Positions 1-8,591 of a stretch of 11,867 nt of DNA are shown here, piece after piece; within the stretch, counting starts at the first letter, position 1, and each line of letters starts with the position of its first letter. The notes below the pieces were generated by a model. It did no database searches. It was not told the DNA's origin and saw nothing but the letters and a program-made list of their open reading frames with translations. The position numbers were made by a program, and so were the translations under genes. Source of the DNA: an uncultured Lachnospiraceae bacterium (GTDB taxonomy: Bacteria > Bacillota > Clostridia > Lachnospirales > Lachnospiraceae); contig CADBUD010000253.1 in NCBI GenBank assembly GCA_902797785.1, positions 1-11,867 on the forward strand, given 5' to 3'.

Positions 1-3000
1 GGACAGTCACTTTTAGATGATTTTGTCGTATTTGATATTGAGACGACAGGATTTTCGGCAGAAAAGGACAGCATCATCGAAATTGGCGCGGTCAGGGTAA
101 AAAACGGAAAGCTGGCGGATACCTTTTCGACCTTTATCAATCCGCAGACGCCGATTCCGTTCCACATCGAAAATCTGACAGGAATCAGTGACAATATGGT
201 TCTTGATGCTCCGCTGCTGGATGAAGCACTCGACCGCTTCATGGAATTTTGTGATCAGGCCGTCATGGTGGCGCATAATGCTGATTTCGATATGGGCTTT
301 ATCATAGAAAAGCTTAAGAAACGGGGCATCCGCCGGAAATTTACCTATTTGGATACGGTCGCCCTGGCAAGGTTCTTGCTGCCTGACCTTAACCGTTTCA
401 AACTGGATACGGTCGCAAAGAGGCTGAATATCTCGCTGGAAAATCATCACCGGGCCGTAGATGATGCGGGCTGTACGGCAAAAATTTTTGTCCGTTTTAT
501 CGAAATGCTCGGAGAGAAAAAAATCACCACATTAGAGCAGTTAAATGAAGCCGGCGCAGTCACAGCAGAGGAAATCAAAAAGCTTCCGACCTACCATGCG
601 ATTATTTTGGCAACGAATGATGTGGGAAGAATCAACCTCTATCGGCTGGTCTCAGAATCTCATTTGACCTATTACGCCAGAAGACCGAGAATTCCAAAAA
701 GCCGGTTTATGGAGTGTCGGGAGGGATTGCTGATCGGTTCGGCCTGTGAGGCAGGCGAGCTGTATCAGGCGCTGCTTATGGGACGGCCGGAGGAAGAAAT
801 CGCAAGGCTTGTAAATTTCTATGATTATCTTGAGATTCAGCCTATTGGAAACAATCTCTTTATGATCGAAAGTGACAAACATCCGATTTCCTCGGTAGAA
901 GAGCTGCAGCAGATCAACCAGCGTATCGTGACCCTGGGCGAGCAGTTTTCAAAGCTCGTGGTCGGAACCTGTGATGTACATTTTTTGGATCCGGAGGATG
1001 GAATCTACCGTCAGATCATCATGGCGGGACATGGTTTTAAAAATACAGAAGACCAGTCCCCCCTGTACCTGCGCACGACAGAGGAAATGCTTTCAGAGTT
1101 TGACTATCTGGGCAGTGAGAAGGCGGAGAAAATCGTAATCACGAATCCGGGGAAGATCGCGGATATGTGCGAGCGCATCTCACCGGTGCGTCCGGATAAG
1201 TGCCCGCCGGTCATTGAGGATTCTGACCTGCAGCTTCGTGAAATCTGTTATACGAAAGCTCATGAGATTTATGGAGAAGAGCTTCCGGAAGTCGTGACGG
1301 AGCGTTTAGAGAGAGAATTAAACTCCATTATCAGTAATGGATTTGCAGTGATGTATATTATTGCACAAAAATTAGTATGGAAATCGAATGAGGACGGATA
1401 TCTGGTAGGATCGAGAGGTTCCGTCGGTTCCTCCTTTGTGGCGACGATGGCAGGAATCACAGAGGTCAATCCTCTGCGTCCGCATTATTACTGCAGCCAT
1501 TGTCACTACAGTGATTTTGATTCTGAGGATGTGAAAAAATTTGCCGGAGGAGCCGGCTGTGATATGCCGGACAAGACCTGTCCGGTCTGTGGCAAGCCAT
1601 TAAACAAAGAGGGATTTGATATTCCATTCGAGACATTTTTGGGCTTTAAGGGAAATAAGGAGCCGGATATCGACCTGAACTTTTCCGGAGAGTATCAGGC
1701 AAATGCACATAAATATACCGAGGTCATTTTCGGGCAGGGGCAGACCTTCCGCGCCGGGACAATCGGTACCCTGGCAGAAAAGACCGCATTTGGATATGTG
1801 AGGGGCTACTTCGAAGACCTCGGCATCCAGAAACGAAAATGCGAGATTTTAAGGATTGCGGAGGGATGTGTCGGTGTCCGCAGGACCACGGGACAGCACC
1901 CGGGGGGAATCATTGTCCTGCCGCATGGAGAGGAAATTTATTCCTTTACCCCGGTCCAGCACCCGGCAAATGACTGTACGACAGACATTATTACAACACA
2001 TTTTGACTACCATTCCATCGATCACAACCTCTTAAAGCTTGATATTCTGGGACACGATGATCCGACGATGATCCGGATGCTTGAGGATCTGACCGGGCTG
2101 GATGCCAAACAGATTCCACTGGATGATAAGAAGGTCATGTCCCTGTTTCGCAGCACGGAGGCACTTGGCGTCACGCCGGAGGATATCAGAGGCTGTGAAC
2201 TGGGGTCTCTGGGCATTCCGGAATTTGGAACGGGTTTTGTCATCCAGATGCTCAAAGATACCAAGCCGGAGTGCTTTGGAGATTTGATCCGCATCTCCGG
2301 TCTGTCTCATGGAACAGATGTCTGGCTGGGAAATGCCCAGACCCTGATCCAGGAGGGAAAGGCTGTTATTTCTACGGCTATCTGTACCAGGGATGATATC
2401 ATGACATATCTGATTGGAAAAGGAATCGAGAGTGAGACCTCCTTTACCATCATGGAAAGTGTCAGAAAGGGCAAGGGGCTGAAGCCGGAATGGGAAGAGA
2501 TCATGACATCTCACGGGGTCCCGGACTGGTATATCTGGTCCTGTAAAAAAATCAAATATATGTTCCCAAGAGCCCATGCGGCAGCCTATGTCATGATGGC
2601 GTGGAGAATTGCCTATTTTAAGGTTTATTATCCACTGGCATATTATGCGGCGTATTTCAGCATCCGGGCTTCCAGCTTTTCCTACGAGCTGATGTGCCTT
2701 GGGAAGGAGCGTCTGGAATATCATATGGATGATTATGAAAAACGAAAGGATGAATTATCCAAAAAAGAACAGGATACATATAAAGATATGAAGATCGTAC
2801 AGGAAATGTATGCGCGCGGCTTTGAATTTCTTCCTATTGACCTGTACCGTGCAAAAGCGAGTCATTTTCAGATTATTGATGGTAAGCTGATGCCTTCCTT
2901 CCTGGCCATTGACGGACTGGGGGACAAGGCGGCGGAGACCGTCGTGATTGCAGCGGCAGAAGGGAAGTTTTTATCCCTGGAGGATTTTCGTGAGCGTGCC

Positions 3001-3111
3001 AAGGTTTCCAAGACGATCGTGGAGTTGATGGAACGGTTGGGAATTCTTGAGAATCTCCCACAAACGAACCAGTTGTCCTTATTTGACTATCAGGTGTTGA
3101 ATAAGGGGTAA
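1..3111 (+). CDS. polC: DNA polymerase III alpha subunit, PolC type (5'-truncated by window edge)
   Basis: This is the replicative DNA polymerase of low-GC Gram-positives, with built-in 3'-5' proofreading. The frame is open from base 1 and 1036 residues are visible. The family is usually about 1430-1470 residues, so the N-terminal OB and first PHP parts lie upstream. Visible residue 1 is base 1. A DEDDh exonuclease comes first: FDIETTG (D12, E14), HNADFD (D97) and HHRAVDD (H150, D155). The second half of the split PHP domain follows at about 198-340. The polymerase core has GSRGSVGSS at 470-478, a zinc-binding part (C498, C501, C520, C527, C530), and the palm carboxylates D556 and D558 in PDIDLNFSGE and D680 in KLDILGHDDP. 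A helix-hairpin-helix lies near 967-982. The beta-clamp motif QLSLF (1024-1028) is followed by eight extra residues. No frameshift or lost catalytic residue is seen. The stop lies 13 bases before the next start. Confidence 0.98.
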   Translation, partial: GQSLLDDFVVFDIETTGFSAEKDSIIEIGAVRVKNGKLADTFSTFINPQTPIPFHIENLTGISDNMVLDAPLLDEALDRFMEFCDQAVMVAHNADFDMGFIIEKLKKRGIRRKFTYLDTVALARFLLPDLNRFKLDTVAKRLNISLENHHRAVDDAGCTAKIFVRFIEMLGEKKITTLEQLNEAGAVTAEEIKKLPTYHAIILATNDVGRINLYRLVSESHLTYYARRPRIPKSRFMECREGLLIGSACEAGELYQALLMGRPEEEIARLVNFYDYLEIQPIGNNLFMIESDKHPISSVEELQQINQRIVTLGEQFSKLVVGTCDVHFLDPEDGIYRQIIMAGHGFKNTEDQSPLYLRTTEEMLSEFDYLGSEKAEKIVITNPGKIADMCERISPVRPDKCPPVIEDSDLQLREICYTKAHEIYGEELPEVVTERLERELNSIISNGFAVMYIIAQKLVWKSNEDGYLVGSRGSVGSSFVATMAGITEVNPLRPHYYCSHCHYSDFDSEDVKKFAGGAGCDMPDKTCPVCGKPLNKEGFDIPFETFLGFKGNKEPDIDLNFSGEYQANAHKYTEVIFGQGQTFRAGTIGTLAEKTAFGYVRGYFEDLGIQKRKCEILRIAEGCVGVRRTTGQHPGGIIVLPHGEEIYSFTPVQHPANDCTTDIITTHFDYHSIDHNLLKLDILGHDDPTMIRMLEDLTGLDAKQIPLDDKKVMSLFRSTEALGVTPEDIRGCELGSLGIPEFGTGFVIQMLKDTKPECFGDLIRISGLSHGTDVWLGNAQTLIQEGKAVISTAICTRDDIMTYLIGKGIESETSFTIMESVRKGKGLKPEWEEIMTSHGVPDWYIWSCKKIKYMFPRAHAAAYVMMAWRIAYFKVYYPLAYYAAYFSIRASSFSYELMCLGKERLEYHMDDYEKRKDELSKKEQDTYKDMKIVQEMYARGFEFLPIDLYRAKASHFQIIDGKLMPSFLAIDGLGDKAAETVVIAAAEGKFLSLEDFRERAKVSKTIVELMERLGILENLPQTNQLSLFDYQVLNKG

Positions 3112-3124
3112 TGGAGGGGAATCT

Positions 3125-6100
3125 ATGAAGGAAGGAAAACATGATTTTTTAATGATAGATGCTCTGTTTCGCCATCTTCCGATCACCGTTTATTTGTTTG
3201 ATGAACTGACAGAAGAGCTGATTTACTGCCACGATTCTTATGGACTATTTCATCAGGAGGATTCGGGGGGGAAGGATTATTTTGAGAAGGATCAGCCTGA
3301 CAGAAGACAGTTAAGGGAGTTTTTGAGGCAGAAAGAAAAAAGGGAAACAGAAATACACTTTACATCGGTGGAATTAAAAAAGGATTTTCTGATTCATGCG
3401 GAAAAGCTGGTCTGGATGAATGGCGAACGGGTCTGCCTGGTCAAGGTTTCCGCCATAGAAAAGCAGGAAGAGGAAGAAGTTATCAAAAAAAAGGAGATTC
3501 TTCTGTCCAAAAAATATGCGTTTATCTATGGAAGAGCCAGCGAACAGATTTTAGAGATACATACGGAAGACTGGAGCTTTGAATACACCTCCATCCATGA
3601 AAGGATTTCGATGGAGTGGCTAAGGGATACGGAAAATTATCAGGAAGCCTACCAGACGGCAGCTTCTGAGTATGTGCTTGAAAGTGACAGGAAAAAAGTA
3701 GAGGATGCGTTTTCCATTCATGCGCTGGAGCTTGGAATGAAGGCGGGCGAACATGAGACTCAGGTGATCTTTCGTATGAAGATCGGCGGCAGTATGCGCT
3801 GGGAGGAGGCGAGAATCTTTTTCCTGTCAGAGGTTCCATCGGAAGAGGACGGAATGAGAGAATTTCCTGACGAAGAGGAGGAAAATGCAGAAATCAAATG
3901 TATCATTATCTCCTTTCGGAATGTCACCGAGGAAAAACATCGTGAGGAAGAAGAAATCCTGGAGTTTCAGAGGATGCATCTGGCAATTGAACAGATTTAT
4001 CCGACCGTCATTTCTCTGAATCTGACACAGAATACCTATCATCTGATCCAGGGAGAAAATCAGAACTATGAAAAAACAATGGGTAAGGGCTTTGATCGGA
4101 TCCAGGGGTTTTATGATGAACTCATCGAATACCAGAGGCAATTTATCTTGCTGGAGGATCAGGAGGAATATCAGTATCTGGTATCCAGAAAAAATCTCTT
4201 AAAGCATTTCTACAGGGAAGAGACGCCAATTTACCATGAAATGCGTCAAAAGAGCCGGAACGGGGGATATCACTGGATTTCCATCCGGATCATAAAGACA
4301 CAGAATCCGTTCAGCAATGACATATTGGGAATCGTTCTGGTACGAAACATCGACAAGCGGAAGGGGCTGGAGCTGAAGCTGCAAAAAGCCCTGGATGTCA
4401 AAACGGAGGAGATGATTCGTCAGACCGAGTTCTTAAGATCCTTTTATGACGGGATGGTGAGCGGGCTGATTCAGTTTCAGGAGAAGAGCTTTGAAATGAT
4501 CACGGCAAATCGTGCCGTATACCGGATTTTTCACTGTACTGAGGAAGAATATCAGAAGCGGTATGGAAATACCTTCCGGCCGTTCATCTACGAGGATGAC
4601 AAGTCAACGGTCGTGAATGCGATTCATGCATTGAAGTTAAACACCAACAGCCGGCAGTTAGAGTTCCGCTTCCGGAATTATCAGGGAGAGGTGCGCTGGC
4701 TGAGCGCGAATTTCCGGAAAATCACGAATGTTGACCAGCAGGAGGTCATCCAGGTAGAGATGACAGACATTACGGAGCTGATCAGGGAACGGAGAGAACG
4801 CGAGATCACCTATGAGAACATTCCGGGCTTTGTGGCAAAATACCGGGTAGAGGATCAGATGGTATTCTTAGAGGGAAATGAGAAATTCTTCCAGTTCTTT
4901 GGAACAAAAAAGGAGGATTACAAGAACCGCTCCTTTGCCGGAATCATCAATAAAGAGGCGCAGGAAATCATGAACAACCAGCTCTTTAAACAAAGAGCCG
5001 GACTTCCGGTCAGTTATATCATGCCAGTAGAATTGCGGGACGGAAGGAAAGCGTGGCTCAAGGCAGCAACGAACTGCGTGGGCTGGCAGGGCAAATATCC
5101 GATTTATCTGGCGATTTTTACCGATATCACAGAGCACAAGCAGATGCAGCTGGCCTTAGAAGAGGAGCAGGAGCGGTATCGGATGGCGATGGAAAACTCG
5201 CCGGATACCATTTTTGAATATGATATCGAAAAGGATCTTTTTTCTACCTATGGAAGTCTGTTTGACAGCAGCTACGACAAGAACAGCCTGATTCCGCTGC
5301 CGAATTTCAAAAAACGGATCGAGGCAGGAGAACTGGTTCATGAAAATGACAAGGATCTGGTATTGTCCTTCCTACAGTGTGAATATCAGGAGCCACTGGA
5401 ATTTCGTTTGAACTGCTCCACGACGGAGGAGCCGGATTATTATTGGATCACGATCGAGGGAAATGTAAAGTATCATTTCGAAAAGCCGGTAAAGATCATT
5501 GGCAGGGCAAACAATATTGATATCAAGCGAAAAAATACAAAGACGCAGAATGAGATCAATTCACAGGGGCAGATTGCAGGTGTATACCGTCTGGTACGCG
5601 CAGACAAGCTGATCAATGATTTTCGGGTCGAGCATGGTGTTGGCGTTGTTTCCAGCCTTCTGTTCATTGCCTTTGATAATTTAAATTGGATTCATAGAGA
5701 ATATGGAGTCAAGTTCGCCAATTCCGTTTTGCTGGAAGCGGTGGATATCATAAAGAAGAACATTCCGCAGGAGGCAATTCTCTTTCGAGTCGGCGAGGAG
5801 GAATTCGCCTGCTTCCTTGGCGGCGCAAACCGAAATCAGGCAGAAGGAATTGCTGAGAGAATTCACTTTGAGATATCTGAGATCTTTTTGGGGAATGAGG
5901 TAGACTATCAGCTGAGCTGCTCCATCGGAATCGTACTGGATTCGTTGGAGGACACGTCGTTCCAGATGCTCAGAAAAGCCAAGAGCACCGCGGTATATCT
6001 GAAGAAACGGGGCGGAAATAAGGTGGCCTGCTATCATGAGGTAAAGCACGGGGCAGGGCAGTATTATCAGGAGCTTTCTTTTTCCGGAATCAACAGCCTG

Positions 6101-6628
6101 ATGAAAGATTACGAGCCGATCGATTCCGATATCGTGACACTGACACTGGGAATTTTAGAGCACAGTAAGGACATCGTGAGCGGAATTGCGATTCTCCTGA
6201 CCCGGATCGGAAAATGGTGCGGAGCCAGTACAATCACCATCGTTCGTACGGATGTCTCAAATCTGGTCAATCAGGTGATCTATCAGTGGAAGGAAGGAAA
6301 GAGGGATATCGAATATAAGAAAAATTATACCTTTATCAATCAGGAGGAAATGGACGCTTTTATCGGGCATTTTAATGAAGAAATGCTCTATTTGACGACC
6401 AGGACCAGCATGGAAGAGTATGAGGGAAAATTTAAAGAAGAGACAAAGGGACCGGATTCGAACAGCCAGCTCTGGTGCGGGCTGCTCAAGGAGGGAGAAT
6501 TCCAGGGAGCTTTTGTTTATGAGGATCAGAATGAGAACCGGAAATGGGACAGTAAGACGATACAGGATCTTCGGAAGGTGTCCAAGATCATGTTTCGGTT
6601 TTTGTGGGATTTCTGGGGAAAAGAATAA
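3125..6628 (+). CDS. Multi-PAS sensory protein with degenerate GGDEF domain and C-terminal GAF-like domain
   Basis: This is a 1167-residue signalling protein with no signal peptide or hydrophobic membrane segment, so probably cytosolic. The start is the ATG five bases after GGAGGGG, which directly follows the polC stop. About six PAS-like modules can be drawn at roughly 10-115, 127-272, 280-415, 432-560, 562-675 and 683-805. Several end in the usual PAS exit motif, such as FRNVTEEK, MTDITEL and FTDITEHK, and are joined by charged helices. Residues 817-972 have the length and landmarks of a GGDEF fold: GVY near the start, RVGEEEF at 888-894, SCSIGIV at 931-937 and KRGGNKV near the end. The signature is GEEEF instead of GGDEF, and the first metal aspartate is Ala849. 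The I-site RxxD is absent, so cyclase activity is doubtful. Residues 990-1167 look GAF-like. There is no EAL, HD-GYP, kinase or DNA-binding domain. Most likely it senses or binds a ligand; the partner is unknown. The first PAS module is the least certain. Confidence 0.9.
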   Translation: MKEGKHDFLMIDALFRHLPITVYLFDELTEELIYCHDSYGLFHQEDSGGKDYFEKDQPDRRQLREFLRQKEKRETEIHFTSVELKKDFLIHAEKLVWMNGERVCLVKVSAIEKQEEEEVIKKKEILLSKKYAFIYGRASEQILEIHTEDWSFEYTSIHERISMEWLRDTENYQEAYQTAASEYVLESDRKKVEDAFSIHALELGMKAGEHETQVIFRMKIGGSMRWEEARIFFLSEVPSEEDGMREFPDEEEENAEIKCIIISFRNVTEEKHREEEEILEFQRMHLAIEQIYPTVISLNLTQNTYHLIQGENQNYEKTMGKGFDRIQGFYDELIEYQRQFILLEDQEEYQYLVSRKNLLKHFYREETPIYHEMRQKSRNGGYHWISIRIIKTQNPFSNDILGIVLVRNIDKRKGLELKLQKALDVKTEEMIRQTEFLRSFYDGMVSGLIQFQEKSFEMITANRAVYRIFHCTEEEYQKRYGNTFRPFIYEDDKSTVVNAIHALKLNTNSRQLEFRFRNYQGEVRWLSANFRKITNVDQQEVIQVEMTDITELIRERREREITYENIPGFVAKYRVEDQMVFLEGNEKFFQFFGTKKEDYKNRSFAGIINKEAQEIMNNQLFKQRAGLPVSYIMPVELRDGRKAWLKAATNCVGWQGKYPIYLAIFTDITEHKQMQLALEEEQERYRMAMENSPDTIFEYDIEKDLFSTYGSLFDSSYDKNSLIPLPNFKKRIEAGELVHENDKDLVLSFLQCEYQEPLEFRLNCSTTEEPDYYWITIEGNVKYHFEKPVKIIGRANNIDIKRKNTKTQNEINSQGQIAGVYRLVRADKLINDFRVEHGVGVVSSLLFIAFDNLNWIHREYGVKFANSVLLEAVDIIKKNIPQEAILFRVGEEEFACFLGGANRNQAEGIAERIHFEISEIFLGNEVDYQLSCSIGIVLDSLEDTSFQMLRKAKSTAVYLKKRGGNKVACYHEVKHGAGQYYQELSFSGINSLMKDYEPIDSDIVTLTLGILEHSKDIVSGIAILLTRIGKWCGASTITIVRTDVSNLVNQVIYQWKEGKRDIEYKKNYTFINQEEMDAFIGHFNEEMLYLTTRTSMEEYEGKFKEETKGPDSNSQLWCGLLKEGEFQGAFVYEDQNENRKWDSKTIQDLRKVSKIMFRFLWDFWGKE

Positions 6629-6632
6629 AAAT

Positions 6633-6639
6633 GGAAGGA
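6633..6639 (+). promoter_or_regulatory. Ribosome binding site of the topoisomerase B gene, with long spacing
   Basis: GGAAGGA ends 11 bases before the ATG at 6651. A second purine run, AAAGGA at 6643-6648, lies only two bases from the ATG, too close to work as a normal Shine-Dalgarno. The ATG at 6651 is chosen because the protein from it opens with the conserved GyrB/ParE N-terminus (YDADSI, then LEAVRKRPGMYIG). The suboptimal spacing may lower translation relative to the A subunit, but that is inference. Confidence 0.5.
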
Positions 6640-6650
6640 TTTAAAGGACA

Positions 6651-8567
6651 ATGGAAAAGAAATATGATGCGGACAGTATCTCCGTATTGGAAGGTCTGGA
6701 GGCTGTTCGTAAGCGTCCCGGAATGTATATCGGAAGTGTGTCCAGAAAAGGGCTGAATCACCTGGTATATGAAATCGTGGACAATTCTGTGGATGAGCAT
6801 TTGGCAGGAACCTGTGACAAGATCTGTGTGACCTTGGAGGAGGATGGCTCCGCAATTGTTTCAGATAACGGAAGAGGAATCCCTGTCGGCATGCACAGCA
6901 AGGGAGTTTCTGCCGAGCGGGTCGTTTTTACGACGCTGCATGCAGGAGGAAAATTTGATGATACGGTATATAAGACGAGCGGGGGACTCCATGGTGTTGG
7001 TTCCTCTGTCGTCAATGCGCTTTCGGAATATCTTGAGGTCAAGGTGTTCCGGGAGGGCGGGATTCATTATGATAAATATGAGCGGGGAAATCCAGTGGTC
7101 GATTTACAGGATGGACTGCTTCCGGTGATTGGAAATTCCAGGAAAACAGGAACCTGGATCCATTTTAAACCGGATGATACGATTTTTGAAAAAACAGTAT
7201 TTCAGGCGGAAGACATTAAGAGCCGCCTGCATGAAACGGCCTACCTGAATCCGGCGCTTACCATCCTGTTCGAGGATAAAAGGAGCAATCACAAAGAGAA
7301 GCTGGAATTTCATGAGCCGGATGGAATCATTGGATTCATCCGTGAGCTGAACAAAAAAAGTGAAACAATCCATGAACCGGTCTATTTTCAGGGGGAAAGT
7401 GAAGGAATCACAGTCGAAGCAGCGTTTCAATATACGACGGATTTTCATGAAAATATCTTAGGCTTTTGTAATAACATCTTTAACGCTGAGGGTGGAACGC
7501 ATTTGACAGGGTTCAAAACAATCTTTACAACGGTAATCAATCAGTACGCCAGGACACTTGGCATCTTAAAAGAGAAGGAAGCGAATTTTACCGGAGCGGA
7601 TGTGAGAAATGGAATGACAGCCGTGATTTCCATCAAGCATCCGGATCCTCGTTTTGAAGGGCAGACGAAGACCAAGCTGGACAATCCGGATGCATCCCGT
7701 GCGGTCAGTAAGGTGACAGGTGAGGAAATCCAGCTGTATTTTGACAAAAATCTGGAGGTCTTAAAAGGCGTTATCGGCTGCGCAGAAAAAGCGGCGAAGA
7801 TCCGTAAAACAGAGGAAAAGGCGAAAACGAACCTGCTGTCCAAGCCGAAGTTTTCCTTTGATTCGAATGGAAAGCTGGCAAATTGTGAAAGCCGGGATGC
7901 GAAAAAATGTGAAATCTTTATTGTAGAGGGGGATTCGGCAGGAGGATCGGCGAAAACAGCGAGAAAACGGGAATTTCAGGCAATCCTGCCGATTCGTGGA
8001 AAAATCCTGAATGTGGAAAAAGCTACCATTGACAAGGTGCTGGCAAACGCAGAAATCAAAACTATGATCAATGCCTTTGGCTGTGGATTTTCCGAAGGGT
8101 ATGGAAATGACTTTGATATCACAAAGCTGCGCTATGATAAGATTATCATCATGGCGGATGCGGATGTGGACGGGGCACATATCTCGACCCTGCTTTTGAC
8201 CTTGTTCTATCGGTTCATGCCGGAACTGATTTTCGAGGGACATGTTTATGTCGCAATGCCCCCGCTATATAAAGCCATGCCTAAAAAAGGAAAAGAAGAA
8301 TACCTCTACGATGACAAGGCACTGGAGCGATACCGGAAGAGGCAGACGGGCAGCTTTACCCTGCAAAGATATAAGGGACTTGGAGAAATGGATGCAGACC
8401 AGCTTTGGGAGACGACCTTAAATCCCAAGACAAGAAAGTTAAAGCTGGTCGAGATCGAGGATGCGAGAATGGCTTCACAGGTGACGGAAATGCTGATGGG
8501 GACAGATGTTGCCCCACGCCGTGAATTTATCTATGAAAATGCGAATGAAGCCGAATTGGATGTCTAA
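6651..8567 (+). CDS. parE: Type IIA DNA topoisomerase subunit B (topoisomerase IV ParE / GyrB-like)
   Basis: This is the ATP-hydrolysing subunit of a type IIA topoisomerase, which partners the A subunit encoded 24 bases downstream. At 638 residues it is the short form, without the insert of enterobacterial GyrB. The GHKL ATPase shows RKRPGMYIG (21-29), E41 and N45 in YEIVDN, DNGRGIP (72-78) and the lid SGGLHGVGSS (110-119). The transducer lysine lies in QTKTKL (338-343). R134 sits where the aminocoumarin-contacting arginine of E. coli GyrB lies. The TOPRIM part has EGDSAGGSA (426-434), PIRGKILN (447-454) and the metal motif DADVD (503-507), preceded by Ala502 where Thr is usual. The C-terminus has QRYKGLGEM (572-580). 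KLANC and EGDSAGGSAK read as gyrase-like; the topoisomerase IV call rests mainly on the partner lacking a GyrA box. The symbol is therefore less certain than the family. It could equally be annotated as a GyrB paralogue. Confidence 0.9.
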   Translation: MEKKYDADSISVLEGLEAVRKRPGMYIGSVSRKGLNHLVYEIVDNSVDEHLAGTCDKICVTLEEDGSAIVSDNGRGIPVGMHSKGVSAERVVFTTLHAGGKFDDTVYKTSGGLHGVGSSVVNALSEYLEVKVFREGGIHYDKYERGNPVVDLQDGLLPVIGNSRKTGTWIHFKPDDTIFEKTVFQAEDIKSRLHETAYLNPALTILFEDKRSNHKEKLEFHEPDGIIGFIRELNKKSETIHEPVYFQGESEGITVEAAFQYTTDFHENILGFCNNIFNAEGGTHLTGFKTIFTTVINQYARTLGILKEKEANFTGADVRNGMTAVISIKHPDPRFEGQTKTKLDNPDASRAVSKVTGEEIQLYFDKNLEVLKGVIGCAEKAAKIRKTEEKAKTNLLSKPKFSFDSNGKLANCESRDAKKCEIFIVEGDSAGGSAKTARKREFQAILPIRGKILNVEKATIDKVLANAEIKTMINAFGCGFSEGYGNDFDITKLRYDKIIIMADADVDGAHISTLLLTLFYRFMPELIFEGHVYVAMPPLYKAMPKKGKEEYLYDDKALERYRKRQTGSFTLQRYKGLGEMDADQLWETTLNPKTRKLKLVEIEDARMASQVTEMLMGTDVAPRREFIYENANEAELDV

Positions 8568-8591
8568 AAAACATGAAGGAAAGGAAGTTTC

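Noticed and set aside
2032..2724. Long open frame on the minus strand (230 codons) inside polC
   Set aside because: It lies wholly opposite the conserved PolC palm and fingers, has no recognisable motif and no convincing ribosome binding site. It is a shadow of codon bias on the other strand.
3485..3495. Run of eight A within the PAS gene, containing an in-frame A AAA AAG slippery heptamer
   Set aside because: The run sits in a simple IKKKE segment. A -1 shift would end after about 30 codons with no clear product, and no strong stimulatory stem is evident. Such A-rich Lys/Glu codon runs are common in this gene.
6600..6630. TTTGTG with AATAAA before the topoisomerase B gene as an internal promoter
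   Set aside because: The spacing is about 17 bases, but both boxes deviate from consensus and overlap the end of the previous coding region. The evidence is too weak to list.
6631..6756. Overlapping 41-codon frame starting at ATG 6631, ahead of and into the topoisomerase B start
   Set aside because: A purine run lies upstream, so translation is conceivable, but the peptide has no features and the frame runs through the conserved GyrB N-terminus. There is no positive evidence for a leader peptide.
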